Assembly: GCA_023442465.1 (NCBI GenBank)
Contig: JAEZZQ010000016.1
Coordinates: 372,001-436,000 of the forward strand
Length of the DNA stretch: 64,000 bases
Direction: 5' to 3'
DNA from: Bacillota bacterium
Lineage (GTDB): Bacteria; Bacillota; Clostridia; Lachnospirales; Lachnospiraceae
The notes beneath the pieces were generated by a model. That model did no database searches and was not told the origin of the DNA. It saw only the letters and a program-made list of their open reading frames with translations. Both the position numbers and the translations under genes were made by a program. Below are positions 35,209 to 44,269 of this stretch, in pieces (positions within the stretch are counted from its first letter, which is position 1; every line of letters starts with the position of its first letter).

Positions 35209-35246
35209 AATATATATGTCAAAAACCAGCAAAATAGGAATCTATT

Positions 35247-36458
35247 TTATACCTTCCACTCACTTCTATGCGCCTGCTTGAATAAATACATCTCCTTATC
35301 GGACTCATCCAAAATCTCTTCCGCGCTGAGCGTATTGTTTTCACCACATGCGATTACCCCGTAGCTCAGGCTCATGGGATATTTCAAGTTTTTCTCTGCC
35401 GTTAACTGTAAGAGGCGATTTCGTGCCTGATTCATGCGCATCTTGGAGTGCTTCTCCGTACACTTAGGCATAAGGATAACGAACTCATCGCCTCCGATTC
35501 TGCAGATGATATCATCCTTCCTTACATTTTCCTTCAAAACGGCTGCCATCGTCAATATATATTCTTCCCCATGGCAATGACCAAAGGTATCGTTCACATA
35601 TTTTAGCTTGTCCAGATCTACAAAGCAAACGAGGAAATCCCTTTTGTTCTCGATATACCTCTCCATCATTTCCATGCAATAGCGCCTATTGAAAAGGCCG
35701 GTAAGTGCATCGGAGTTCGCCGCATATTCAATGGAGGACTCCCATTCCTTCTGTTCCGTAACATCACAAAGAAGATGGGCGATGGCTTTCTTTCCCTGCC
35801 AGTCGATATAGAACGAATCTACGTGATAATATAAGGTGCGCCCTTCTTCCTCCGAAGACAACAAACTTATCTCCCAGGAACGTCCGCTGCTTTCCATATC
35901 GTATCTGCTGATGCTATACCTTAAGTCCTCAGCAAGCCGCGGCTCCTCGATAGACATATCCACAAGAGCCTTATTCTCATACAGGCTTTCCCTCGTCTCC
36001 TCATCGAGAACGGCTACATACTCTCCTATATTATCCGTAATATGTGAGAGAAGGGCATTGTGCTCCTTCAATGCCGCTTCCCGCTGCTTGAGCTGCATAG
36101 TCATCGTATTGAAGGCTGTAGAAAACTCTCCCAGCATTGCTACCCGCTGGCTGTAATCCCCGTCTGCAACCTGCTTCGTCTGCCACATTAGATGGGAAAG
36201 GTTAGAACGCAGCATTTTTAATGGGGCGCAAAGGGGATTATCCTTAGAGGGCTCTGTTCCGTTCAAGTTTCCTTCCGCTATGTCATTGGCAAATCTAAAA
36301 TTTTCTTCCAGCCAGTCATGAAACAGATTCATTCCATTCACAAGCTTCTCGCTCTCCGGAGATACCTCTTGTGCCGAAAGCATGGGAGTGTTCCGCTCAA
36401 ACAATATTTTCCTTAAATATTCGAATAAAACATCCGTATCATTTCGCTCCATGGACAT
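35247..36458 (-). CDS. Diguanylate cyclase with HAMP-like and PAS-like regions
   Basis: 403 residues without a signal or clear membrane helix. Residues 75-135 resemble a HAMP segment (LKMLRSNLSHLMWQTKQVADGDYSQR), 140-230 a PAS-like domain, and 245-400 a GGDEF domain: LTGLFNRRYCMEMM, FVDLDKLKYVND and RIGGDEFVILMP, all active-site residues intact. No RxxD inhibitory site is visible just before GGDEF. Makes cyclic di-GMP. It lies 23 bases from the V4R gene, suggesting the V4R protein and this enzyme act in one signalling chain. Confidence 0.92.
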   Translation of the reverse strand: MSMERNDTDVLFEYLRKILFERNTPMLSAQEVSPESEKLVNGMNLFHDWLEENFRFANDIAEGNLNGTEPSKDNPLCAPLKMLRSNLSHLMWQTKQVADGDYSQRVAMLGEFSTAFNTMTMQLKQREAALKEHNALLSHITDNIGEYVAVLDEETRESLYENKALVDMSIEEPRLAEDLRYSISRYDMESSGRSWEISLLSSEEEGRTLYYHVDSFYIDWQGKKAIAHLLCDVTEQKEWESSIEYAANSDALTGLFNRRYCMEMMERYIENKRDFLVCFVDLDKLKYVNDTFGHCHGEEYILTMAAVLKENVRKDDIICRIGGDEFVILMPKCTEKHSKMRMNQARNRLLQLTAEKNLKYPMSLSYGVIACGENNTLSAEEILDESDKEMYLFKQAHRSEWKV

Positions 36459-36481
36459 CCTTTTCCCTTCTGAGTAAAACT

Positions 36482-37027
36482 TTATTTATCGAGAACAACC
36501 TTTGCATCAAAGCGGCATACCCTTTCGCCGGTGCCCCAGCAATCGATTTCCACCACAATGTATTCTTTCTTCGTATAGGCCTTCAGTATTCCTGCCAAAA
36601 AGCCTTCGTCGTAGTTGCATACGGTCTCCCCAATCGAAGGAAATCCTGAACAATCCAAATCTTCGCTTACCGTAAGTACCGCATGCCCTGTCTCTTCATC
36701 GAACTTTTCGAAGCGGAGTATACCGATTTTCAAATCTATCAATTTCTGCTGTACCTGCGCGAGAAAATCGTTAAGCGGCAAAGAACCGTCCAGACATCTG
36801 GCATAAAACTCCCTGCCTGTCTTCTCGCCTGCACTTCTGATAATTTCTATCATTTTTTCCTTACCGTACATGGATGTAAGGACATCTCTCATGGAATATT
36901 CCAGCATGCGATAAACTATCACCGGCATCTCCCCTCCAAGATTCTTTCTTCCCTCGTCCACATTGAATAAGTAATCCCATAGCACCGCCGAATTGTCATT
37001 ATCCGTATTTCCAAAAATATTTGCCAT
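36482..37027 (-). CDS. V4R (4-vinyl-reductase-like) domain protein
   Basis: 181 residues. Residues 25-175 fit the V4R fold, a small-molecule or metal-sensing domain found in regulators and tetrapyrrole or methanogen proteins: EYSMRDVLTSMYGKEKM, AGEKTGREFYARCL, and Cys in EDLDCSGFPSIGETVCNYDEGF and IDCWGTGERVCRF. The conserved Cys/His-type residues may bind a metal or cofactor. Lies between the RACo-like protein and a GGDEF protein in a same-strand group. A sensor of corrinoid or redox state is only an inference. Confidence 0.72.
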   Translation of the reverse strand: MANIFGNTDNDNSAVLWDYLFNVDEGRKNLGGEMPVIVYRMLEYSMRDVLTSMYGKEKMIEIIRSAGEKTGREFYARCLDGSLPLNDFLAQVQQKLIDLKIGILRFEKFDEETGHAVLTVSEDLDCSGFPSIGETVCNYDEGFLAGILKAYTKKEYIVVEIDCWGTGERVCRFDAKVVLDK

Positions 37028-37102
37028 GTATGCCTCCCCGCAAAATTTGCGTTTTATCGAAATAGTAATTGTATAGTAACCGTATTATATCATCTTATCC
37101 GC

Positions 37103-38602
37103 CTATTTGTAAAATCTAACAAAATTCATATATTCTATATATGTTTTATCAAAGTCCTCCTGAGCCGCGAGATTAAATACTTCGCAATTCTCTATTATAT
37201 CGTTCAACTCCTTCATTTCCTTGATATCCTTGCACATTTTCCTTGCCGCTTTCTCCGCTCCGGCGAGGGACGTGTTTCCTGCTGCCTCTAACTTATCCTC
37301 AAGTTCCGGCGGAATCAAACCCACACGCACTGCCGCCTCTTTACCCAGATAGAAGCCGAAGCCCCCCGCAAGATATACCTTTTCTATCGGTCCGCATTCC
37401 GGCACGAAACCAGCAAACTTTTCCTCCAGAAAATGTATTCCTGCCCGCACTGCCGCCTTTGCCATTTGTATATCGCGAATATCCTTCTGTGTCACACAAA
37501 TGCCGTTCACCTCAACGCCGGACTCGAAATACGGCTCCTGAAGAAGCCCTGTCTCATCGATCATTCCCTCCTTTAATAAATGGGAAATCGCTTCGATTCG
37601 CTCCGGCCCCGCCGTATTTCCCTCGCCTTTCCCTTCAAATGCCGGTCCTGCCGCCGCCGCAGTACATAGAATGTGTCCGCCGTTTCCGATTGCCATCTCC
37701 GCATTCGTTCCTAGGTCCAGAAATATCCACGTTTTTTGCGCCTTATGAAGATTGCAGGCATATAAACCCGCCACAATATCCCCTCCCACAAAGGCCGAGA
37801 CTCCAGGCAGAAGTGCCGCCGGAACTCCTTCGAAATCAAACATAGTTAAAGCAATGTTCACTGGTGTAAAAGGACTTTTGCCTAAGGTATCCGTTGAATA
37901 TCCCATAAATAAATGCCCCATAGTCGTATTGCAGGCAATGGCCACTCGTTCGGGTTTGCATAACTTTTTATTGCCGGCGCTTTGGAAAAATTGATCCATT
38001 CCCTTCCTCATCGCTTCTCTTACCAGCTCCTGAAGCTGCTGCGCTTTCCCGTCACTGCCGGCCCTAATCCGCTCCACTACGTCCGTGCCGTAGCTTCTTT
38101 GGGGATTCAGGCAAGTATAAGTGTCACATACCCGCCCGGAAACAGTCTCTAACAGCCTCATAGCAATCGTGGTGGTTCCTATATCCACTGCGATAACTGA
38201 ACTTCCAGGCTTCAAGCCCCCGTAATAATCCCCGTCCTCTTCTCTTCCCATACCTTCCATACTGCCCACGGTGCTTTCCGTCAGCACCTTAATCTTCTCC
38301 TCACTTTTAAAAAGAAGCTGGATCACACAGTTCTTCACCGGCTTTGCCATACAAGAGAGCCGATACCCTTCCCGCAGCCTGTCAGGCTCTATCCGGCCCC
38401 TTTCCGTCTGGGAGGGAAGAGGAGCATAACCGATAAACCTCACCATACACCTGCCGCAGGTTCCCATCCCGCTGCAAAGGGAAGGCAATTCGATTCCGCT
38501 TTCCCTCAAGGTTTCCAGCACCGTTCGCCCTACCGCATGAAGCAGATGTATTTCCTCTCCTGCTTTTTTTGTTTGAACTGTAATCGTTATCTGTTCAGAC
38601 AA
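37103..38602 (-). CDS. RACo-like corrinoid activation protein (2Fe-2S plus ASKHA/DUF4445)
   Basis: 499 residues. N-terminal [2Fe-2S] ferredoxin domain (1-90) with LPSLCSGMGTCGRC and a later SCMAKP cysteine, then a middle region and an ASKHA ATPase domain (DUF4445) from about 135 with AVDIGTTTIAMRLL, FLDLGTNAEMAIG and VYLAGGFGFYLG. This is the reductive activator family of corrinoid proteins (RACo/RamA-like): ATP-driven reduction of Co(II) to Co(I). The start is TTG at 38602, nine bases after AAGGAG, overlapping the DUF4250 gene by eight bases. No corrinoid methyltransferase lies in the window, so its partner is elsewhere. Confidence 0.85.
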   Translation of the reverse strand: MSEQITITVQTKKAGEEIHLLHAVGRTVLETLRESGIELPSLCSGMGTCGRCMVRFIGYAPLPSQTERGRIEPDRLREGYRLSCMAKPVKNCVIQLLFKSEEKIKVLTESTVGSMEGMGREEDGDYYGGLKPGSSVIAVDIGTTTIAMRLLETVSGRVCDTYTCLNPQRSYGTDVVERIRAGSDGKAQQLQELVREAMRKGMDQFFQSAGNKKLCKPERVAIACNTTMGHLFMGYSTDTLGKSPFTPVNIALTMFDFEGVPAALLPGVSAFVGGDIVAGLYACNLHKAQKTWIFLDLGTNAEMAIGNGGHILCTAAAAGPAFEGKGEGNTAGPERIEAISHLLKEGMIDETGLLQEPYFESGVEVNGICVTQKDIRDIQMAKAAVRAGIHFLEEKFAGFVPECGPIEKVYLAGGFGFYLGKEAAVRVGLIPPELEDKLEAAGNTSLAGAEKAARKMCKDIKEMKELNDIIENCEVFNLAAQEDFDKTYIEYMNFVRFYK

Positions 38603-38768
38603 ATTGGTTTCTCTCCTTATCATAATAATATTCTATGGATTTCAATTTTTCTTCCAGCTCGTATTTGTCTATATCGAGGTCCTCGCACAGCCTGTCCAAG
38701 TCCTCATAAAAATCACGCAGCTTCATATTCACGTAACTAACTAACATCACCGGATCGTTCGGTATCAT
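38595..38768 (-). CDS. DUF4250 small protein
   Basis: 57 residues starting MIPNDPVMLVSYVNMKLRD and ending YYDKERNQFV, the whole DUF4250 domain. No known function; charged and helical. AGAAGGTG lies eight bases before the ATG at 38768. The TTG start of the RACo-like gene lies within its last codons, so translation is probably coupled. Confidence 0.85.
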   Translation of the reverse strand: MIPNDPVMLVSYVNMKLRDFYEDLDRLCEDLDIDKYELEEKLKSIEYYYDKERNQFV

Positions 38769-38773
38769 TTCAT

Positions 38774-38917
38774 TCACACCTTCTGAAGTCCTGAGGCTTT
38801 CCTTAAGATTTCCCGCGCCTCCCAAGCACCGTTTACGTTCAAAGATTTTATTTCTTCAACCTGTTTCTTACTTAAATGCCAGACTCCGCCATTATTTACT
38901 GTTTTATGTATACCAGT
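38774..38917 (-). pseudogene. Open frame without a start, likely gene remnant
   Basis: The reverse strand encodes GGVWHLSKKQVEEIKSLNV and then NGAWEAREILRKASGLQKV, ending in TGA six bases before the DUF4250 start. The composition is that of a real protein C-terminus, but the frame opens after a stop at 38918-38920 with no ATG or GTG and no ribosome site; the only TTG gives fewer than 25 residues. The partial repeat at 38966 lies just upstream. Probably the tail of a deleted gene. The 327-base gap before the NifH-like gene otherwise holds the repeat and the terminator. Confidence 0.45.
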
Positions 38918-38965
38918 TTAATTCTAATCCTGTCTACTTGTCAATTGGATTTATCATTTCCTGAT

Positions 38966-39037
38966 GCAGAAATCATCTCTTGAATCACGTTCTTACGCAG
39001 CTTAACAACAAGTGTTAAACTATGTAAGAACAGTAAC
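38966..39037. repeat. Second (partial) copy of the palindromic element
   Basis: 72 bases nearly identical to the right half of the element at 21385-21457, ending in GAACAGTAAC. GTTCTTAC pairs with GTAAGAAC and TTAACA with TGTTAA, so the stem is kept although the arms differ from copy 1; changes on both sides of the stem suggest the fold is retained. The left terminal repeat is missing. Confidence 0.72.
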
Positions 39038-39086
39038 AAAAAACGACTGTTTGCAGGCACATGATATAACAGCCAGCGAACAGTCG
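39037..39086 (-). terminator. Terminator of the sulfur / nitrogenase-like operon
   Basis: CGACTGTT(T)GC at 39044 onward pairs with GC(G)AACAGTCG ending at 39086, an 11-bp stem, followed on the reverse strand by TTTTTT. It begins ten bases after the NifH-like stop and is a textbook Rho-independent terminator, marking the 3' end of the long transcript. Confidence 0.85.
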
Positions 39087-39095
39087 CTTCGTTAA

Positions 39096-39953
39096 TTAAA
39101 TATGATAATCTTCAATGGCATCCATAAGCCCGTGCTCCAGAAGAATTTCCTCCAAACGTTCCTGAGACATCGGTTTTGGAATCGTGAACATCGTATTTTC
39201 ATCGATTGCTTTCGCAAGAGCGCGATACTCCTGCGCCTGCTTTACCTCAGGACTGTATTCGATCACGGTCTTCCTGTGAATCTCCGCACGTTGCACCACA
39301 TTGTCGCGGGGAACAAAATATATGAGCTGAGTACCTAGCTCCTCAGCAAAAGCCTTAAGCAAATCCAGCTCTCTATCCACGTTACGGCTGTTGCAGATAA
39401 TTCCGCCGATGCGTACACCGCCGGTCCTCGCGTACTTTGCGATTCCCTTGGAAATATTGTTGGCAGCATAGAGTGCCATCATTTCCCCGCTGGCCACGAT
39501 GTAAATCTCCTTTGCCTTTCCCTCTCTGATCGGCATCGCGAAGCCGCCGCACACTACATCTCCCAGAACGTCATAAAAAACATAATCCAAATCGTCCGTA
39601 TATGCGCCCAGCCTCTCCAATAAGCCTATGGATGTAATGATTCCTCTGCCAGCACATCCGACTCCGGGTTCAGGCCCGCCGGATTCCACGCATTTTGTCC
39701 CATGAAATCCTATGCGCATGATATTGGAAAGCTCCGTAGAGTCCCCGCTCGTGCGCAAGGTATCAAGCACCGTCTTCTGTGCAAGCCCGCCCAGAAGCAG
39801 TCTGGTAGAATCAGCCTTCGGATCGCAGCCTACTACCATAACGTTCTTCCCGCTTTCCGCAAGACCTGCCGTTAAATTCTGTGTGGTGGTTGATTTTCCG
39901 ATGCCACCCTTGCCGTAAATGGCAATCTGTCTTAGTTGTTTTTTTTCTGACAT
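39096..39953 (-). CDS. NifH-like reductase (nitrogenase iron-protein homologue)
   Basis: 285 residues, NifH length. ATP-dependent electron donor. Walker A GKGGIGKST (14-22), cluster cysteines C100 in GVGCAGRG and C135 in DVVCGGFAMP that bridge a 4Fe-4S cluster at the dimer interface, Arg103 at the ADP-ribosylation position of NifH, and switch DVLGD. AAGGAG lies eight bases before the ATG. It is the last gene of the operon, after an organosulfur-type ABC importer, and far from the NifDK-like genes that it must serve. True NifH for nitrogen fixation is unlikely because nifEN and other nif genes are absent; a donor to a MarDK-like enzyme fits. Confidence 0.93.
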   Translation of the reverse strand: MSEKKQLRQIAIYGKGGIGKSTTTQNLTAGLAESGKNVMVVGCDPKADSTRLLLGGLAQKTVLDTLRTSGDSTELSNIMRIGFHGTKCVESGGPEPGVGCAGRGIITSIGLLERLGAYTDDLDYVFYDVLGDVVCGGFAMPIREGKAKEIYIVASGEMMALYAANNISKGIAKYARTGGVRIGGIICNSRNVDRELDLLKAFAEELGTQLIYFVPRDNVVQRAEIHRKTVIEYSPEVKQAQEYRALAKAIDENTMFTIPKPMSQERLEEILLEHGLMDAIEDYHI

Positions 39954-39965
39954 GACATAATCTCC

Positions 39966-40751
39966 TTAAATTGTATATTCTGGTTGTTGTATTTCACTGA
40001 CCAGATGCAGCTTTTCGAGAATACTGTTTCTTAGCGCCGTAAAATCCGTGCTGCTCCGCTGTCTGGGTCTTGACAGGGAAATATTCAAAACTTCGCTTAT
40101 CCTGCCGGGTCTGGGCGACATGATAACAACTCTGTCACTCAGATAAAGCGCCTCGTCTACATCGTGTGTTACCAAAATCATCGTGGTATCGTTCTCCCGC
40201 CAAAGCTCCAAAAGCTTATCTTGCAAATCTGCCCTCGTAAAGGCATCCAAGGCTCCCATCGGCTCATCCATAAGAAGAGCCACCGGATGATTGATCAGCG
40301 CTCTGGCAATCGCCACGCGCTGCGCCATTCCTCCCGAAATCTGATGGGGGTAGGTCTTTTCAAAGCCGTTAAGCCCGATCAGCTTTATGTACCCGGCAAT
40401 TTCATCCTTTCTCTGTTTATACACCCCTCTCGCCTTTAAGCCGGAGGCAATATTTTTTTCCACCGTCAGCCATGGGAACAGACTGCTTTGCTGGAACACA
40501 TAACCCCGGGCCGGATCGGGGCCCTTGATTTCTTCTCCGCTTAGCCGGATTTCCCCCGCTTCCGGCACATCCAGGCCTGCCAGGAGCCGCAAAAGAGTGG
40601 TCTTGCCGCAGCCGGAGGGACCGATGATGGAAATAAACTCTCCCTTATTAATAGAAAGGTTTATATTTTTAAGCGCTTCCACCGTGTTGTCATTGGCGTC
40701 CACGTAGGTACGGTCCACCGCTTCAATTTCAAAAAGAATATCCCTGCTCAT
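39966..40751 (-). CDS. ABC importer ATPase, SsuB/TauB type
   Basis: 261 residues. GPSGCGKTTLLRLLAGL (Walker A), VFQQSSLFPWLTVEKN (Q-loop region), ISGGMAQRVAIARALI (signature), ALLMDEPMGALD (Walker B) and VTHDVDEALYLSDRV (H-loop) match the nitrate/sulfonate/taurine importer family. The ATG at 40751 overlaps the permease stop by four bases. Powers import by the neighbouring permease and binding protein. Given the sulfur genes around it, the cargo is likely an organosulfur compound. Confidence 0.93.
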   Translation of the reverse strand: MSRDILFEIEAVDRTYVDANDNTVEALKNINLSINKGEFISIIGPSGCGKTTLLRLLAGLDVPEAGEIRLSGEEIKGPDPARGYVFQQSSLFPWLTVEKNIASGLKARGVYKQRKDEIAGYIKLIGLNGFEKTYPHQISGGMAQRVAIARALINHPVALLMDEPMGALDAFTRADLQDKLLELWRENDTTMILVTHDVDEALYLSDRVVIMSPRPGRISEVLNISLSRPRQRSSTDFTALRNSILEKLHLVSEIQQPEYTI

Positions 40752-41845
40752 TTCACCAGCCCCCTCTGCCACCGCAAAACGCGGCTTTGTACTGCTCCGA
40801 TCACCTTCATGATGGCGGAAAACAAAACTGCCATAACGATAATTGCCGCAAATACCTTGTAATATGCCGACCAGACCTTAGAGGCGTTGATATAATAACC
40901 CAGCCCACCCGGCTGCCCCAGCATCTCAGACATAACAAGAGTTGTAAATGCAAAGCCGTTAGCTGAGGATATACCGGTAAAAATCTGGGGCATCGCATGA
41001 GGTATTGCCACATGCAGGACAAGATACGGTGTCTTCGCTCCTAAAGTCTGAGCCACTTCAAAATTAATCTTAGGTGTGCTGGCAATGCCCTGCGCTGTCA
41101 AAAATGCTACCGGAAACCATGCGCATATAACGATCAAAAAGGTTGCTGCCCAGAAAGGTGTGGGAAGAAGCGTCAAGGCAAAGGGCATCCATGCCACCGC
41201 CGGAATGACTCCGGTAATTTTCAGGATAGGGTATACCCAGTAGTAGACTTTCGGAAACCAGCCGATCAGAATCCCAGTTCCTACGCCGAACGCCACGCCC
41301 AACGTGAAGCCTACGGTAAAAAGCCGCAAAGAATACAGCGTATTTTGCAAAATATAGTCTCCCTCCATCAGGAAGGATTCTATTATCCTCGACGGCCCGG
41401 GGAAGAACGGCTGAGGTAAAAGCAAGAGCTTCGTTCCCAGAATATCCCATAATGCTAACGCGAGGCCTATGACAAAGCGGAACGGCACCCGGCTTAAGAA
41501 CTGTTTTCTGCGCTCCTCTCTCCAAAAAGAATAAACTGCCGCCACTCCATAGATGAGTATCAGTGCTGTCAGAACAAAGCGATACGCCCCGTCTGCGGTA
41601 AGGGAAATATAAGCACCGAACGGATACGTGTTATTCTGCGCTTCTGCAGTCTGCTTAAAAAATAAACTAACAAGTATCGCTATGAAAAATCCCAAAAGTG
41701 AAATAGCAGACAACCCGATATATGATGCTATGGCAGGGGTATTGTTCCTGCCCTGCCGCCCCGGTTTAAACCGTGACGGCAACTCATCTTTTTGAATGTA
41801 AGAGCTATCCGCCAAGCGCGTCGCCCGTTGTTTTAATATACTCAC
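40748..41845 (-). CDS. ABC importer permease, SsuC/TauC type
   Basis: 365 residues, about 100 longer than usual SsuC because of an extra N-terminal region with two membrane helices (about 40-62 and 85-105) before the standard six-helix core. The core has GTGILIGWFPKVYYWVYPILK and the EAA-like loop FEVAQTLGAKTPYLVLHVAIPHAMPQI. Start is GTG with GGAGG seven bases upstream. Lies 30 bases downstream of the binding-protein gene. Confidence 0.92.
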   Translation of the reverse strand: MSILKQRATRLADSSYIQKDELPSRFKPGRQGRNNTPAIASYIGLSAISLLGFFIAILVSLFFKQTAEAQNNTYPFGAYISLTADGAYRFVLTALILIYGVAAVYSFWREERRKQFLSRVPFRFVIGLALALWDILGTKLLLLPQPFFPGPSRIIESFLMEGDYILQNTLYSLRLFTVGFTLGVAFGVGTGILIGWFPKVYYWVYPILKITGVIPAVAWMPFALTLLPTPFWAATFLIVICAWFPVAFLTAQGIASTPKINFEVAQTLGAKTPYLVLHVAIPHAMPQIFTGISSANGFAFTTLVMSEMLGQPGGLGYYINASKVWSAYYKVFAAIIVMAVLFSAIMKVIGAVQSRVLRWQRGLVK

Positions 41846-41875
41846 CTTTTTTCCTCCAAATAAGCTTATAAACGC

Positions 41876-42931
41876 TTAATCCACATCTACCTTCTGGAAG
41901 ATTTCCGCAGCAAATGCATCCGCATCCTCCGTCTTTAAGTAGCCGATATTTTTAAGCTCCGTTACAAAGTACTTCACGTCCTCTTCTATTTTGGCCGTTC
42001 CGTTCGCTCTGTCCTCTACAGAGGGATAGGTATAACTTACGATAAGCTCCTGCGCCAGTTCCTTATCGTCAATAGCCGAATACTTCTTATCCGAAATAAT
42101 ATCTACCGCCTCCTTCGGATTCTTCGCAATCCAATCCTGAGCCTTCCTGTAAGCTTTTAGCAGTGCCGCAATTTCGTCAGGGTTTTCCTCGAGCACCTTG
42201 GAAGATGCATAAAGGAAGCAGCAATACTTTCCGGCAAAGACAGGGTCTGTGGAAAGGTCGAACACTACCCGGTATTCCCCGCTCTTTTCCGCGATGGAAC
42301 CCAGCGGATCCCAAAGAGCCGCTACATCTATCTCTCCGGTCTTTACCGCCTCTAACTCCAGATTACCGTCGGAGAATGGCAGAAAGGTCACATCGCCGTC
42401 TTGCGGATCCGCAGAAATTCCGGCTTTTTCCAGCCATACGCTGGCAACCTGATGAGGAGTTCCTCCAATTTCGTCAACGCCGATTTTTTTTCCGGCGAAG
42501 TCCTCCACGGTCTGTATGGGAGAATCGTTAGGAACCACGAATTTAATACATCCGTAATGAAGCCCGTCAACTACCTTCACCTTCACTCCTTCCTCGATGG
42601 AAGGGAAAAACTGGAAGTCTCCGTTTACTATAGGAATCGTTCCGTTATTGAGCCCGATTTTCCGCGTTTCGGTATCGGCAGAAATCAGATTTACGTCGAA
42701 GCCCTCCTCCGCAAAAAATCCTTTTTCATAGGCAATATAAATCGGTGCACCGCAAAGCGCTCCATCCTTGCCGGGAATATCTATCTTTCCATATTTGTAT
42801 TCCGTCTTTGCCGTCTCTGCAGATGCGGACGTTTCTGTCACCGCCGCCTCCTTCGCTCCGCAAGCGGTAAGTCCCAGCACACCGGCTAAAATAAGTGAAA
42901 CAACAGCACTGCTTTTCTTTCCTATCATCAT
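41876..42931 (-). CDS. ABC importer binding lipoprotein, SsuA/TauA (NMT1) type
   Basis: 351 residues. Signal peptide with lipobox LTAC at about 21-24, a short linker, then a periplasmic-binding fold of the SsuA/ThiY type: GAPIYIAYEKGFFAEEGFDVNL, GRK-like IGLNNGTIPIVNGDF, DFAGKKIGVDEIGGTPHQVASVWL and AVKTGEIDVAALWDP. Binds an organic anion; specificity is not readable, but alkanesulfonate, taurine or a methylthio compound would fit. GGAGGG lies five bases before the ATG. Stands directly after the sulfhydrylase gene, which links import to thiol capture. Confidence 0.9.
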   Translation of the reverse strand: MMIGKKSSAVVSLILAGVLGLTACGAKEAAVTETSASAETAKTEYKYGKIDIPGKDGALCGAPIYIAYEKGFFAEEGFDVNLISADTETRKIGLNNGTIPIVNGDFQFFPSIEEGVKVKVVDGLHYGCIKFVVPNDSPIQTVEDFAGKKIGVDEIGGTPHQVASVWLEKAGISADPQDGDVTFLPFSDGNLELEAVKTGEIDVAALWDPLGSIAEKSGEYRVVFDLSTDPVFAGKYCCFLYASSKVLEENPDEIAALLKAYRKAQDWIAKNPKEAVDIISDKKYSAIDDKELAQELIVSYTYPSVEDRANGTAKIEEDVKYFVTELKNIGYLKTEDADAFAAEIFQKVDVD

Positions 42932-42946
42932 TTTTTCCCTCCGTGG

Positions 42947-44269
42947 TTAATTTATGGAAAATGCTTTTTGGAACGCCTGCTCCAAATCAGCAATCAAATC
43001 AGCAGAGTCCTCTAATCCCGCTGAAATACGGATCAGATTTTCCGGTATGTCGGCAGCCGTCTTCTCCTGCTCATCAAGTTCTCCATGAGTGGTCTGCGGG
43101 GAATTAACGATCAGCGATCTTGCATCACCGATATTCACATGGTAATGGAACAGCTCTATCGCATTCAAAAAGACTTCCTTCTGCTTCTCATTTCCTTTGA
43201 AACCAAAGGAAAGAAGTCCGCCTACACCCTTCTCAAAGTCCCGCTTATAAAGCTGATGATAAGGACTTTCTTCCAGCGCCGGATACCTTACCCACTCTAC
43301 TCCTTCGTTGGAGGATAAGTATAATGCCAGCTTATGCGCGTTCTCCGATTGCTTGGAGAGGCGCTCCGAGAGTGTTTCGAGACCAACGATGGAAAGATAT
43401 GCATCGAAGGGGGAAAGCGCCGCCCCGAAGTAATTCAGGTAATTAAACCGTACTCTGGAGGTAAAGGGCGCTTCCGGAAATACCTCCGGAAAGCTTCTGT
43501 ATGTACCGCTCTCGTCTCTAAGGGTATAATATTTTTCAGAAAATTGCGGAAATTTTTCCGTTTTGTAATCGAATGTCCCGCTTTCCAGAATGAGGCCTGC
43601 AATGAGATTTCCATGTCCGCTCAGGCCCTTGGTAGCGGAGTATACAACGATATCTGCGCCGTGTGCAAAAGGATGATACAGATACGGAGTCGCCACCGTA
43701 TTGTCCACCACTACCGGAATACCATGTTCGTGCGCCACCTTGGATATAGCATCAAGGTCAAGCAGTACCGTATTCGGATTACTGATGCTCTCGATATAGA
43801 TAGCCTTTGTATCGGGCCCTATTTCTTCTCCCAGCTTCTCCGGATGCTCCAGGTTCTTAGCGATATCGAAGTGAATACCGAATTTGGGATAAATTTTCTT
43901 AAAGCTGTCGGCACTGCCTCCATATAAGAAGGGAGAAGTCAGTATTCTTCCGCCCCCCTCGGCAAGATTAAGCAGCGTGTAACTGATAGCAGCCATCCCC
44001 GAGGCCACGCCGATGGCTGCAGCAGCTCCTTCCAGCACCCGCACCCTCTCCTCCAGCACCGCTACCGTAGGATTTCCTACACGGGTATATAGGAATCCCT
44101 GTTCTTTAAAGCTGAATAAGTTTTTCGCATTCTCCACATCTCGAAAGTCATAAGACGCAGTCTGGTAAATAGGCGGTGATACCGCATATTTGTGATCCTT
44201 CGGCTCATATCCCGCTCTGACCTTCTGGGTGTCAAACCGATATGCCGCCTTTTTCGTTTCCTCTGACAT
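42947..44269 (-). CDS. metY: O-acetylhomoserine sulfhydrylase
   Basis: 440 residues, slightly longer than the usual 425-430. PLP enzyme that joins O-acetylhomoserine with sulfide to give homocysteine, or with methanethiol to give methionine. Fold type I signs: SPPIYQTASYDF, ASGMAAISYTLLNL, VVDNTVATPYL, and the PLP lysine in VVYSATKGLSGHGN near residue 210; DARSLIVNSPQTTHGEL and RISAGLED close the sequence. The ATG at 44269 follows AAGGAG by seven bases. It sits between the NifB-like gene and the importer; the same pairing with Mar genes is known in Rhodospirillum rubrum, where the enzyme captures methanethiol. Confidence 0.95.
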   Translation of the reverse strand: MSEETKKAAYRFDTQKVRAGYEPKDHKYAVSPPIYQTASYDFRDVENAKNLFSFKEQGFLYTRVGNPTVAVLEERVRVLEGAAAAIGVASGMAAISYTLLNLAEGGGRILTSPFLYGGSADSFKKIYPKFGIHFDIAKNLEHPEKLGEEIGPDTKAIYIESISNPNTVLLDLDAISKVAHEHGIPVVVDNTVATPYLYHPFAHGADIVVYSATKGLSGHGNLIAGLILESGTFDYKTEKFPQFSEKYYTLRDESGTYRSFPEVFPEAPFTSRVRFNYLNYFGAALSPFDAYLSIVGLETLSERLSKQSENAHKLALYLSSNEGVEWVRYPALEESPYHQLYKRDFEKGVGGLLSFGFKGNEKQKEVFLNAIELFHYHVNIGDARSLIVNSPQTTHGELDEQEKTAADIPENLIRISAGLEDSADLIADLEQAFQKAFSIN

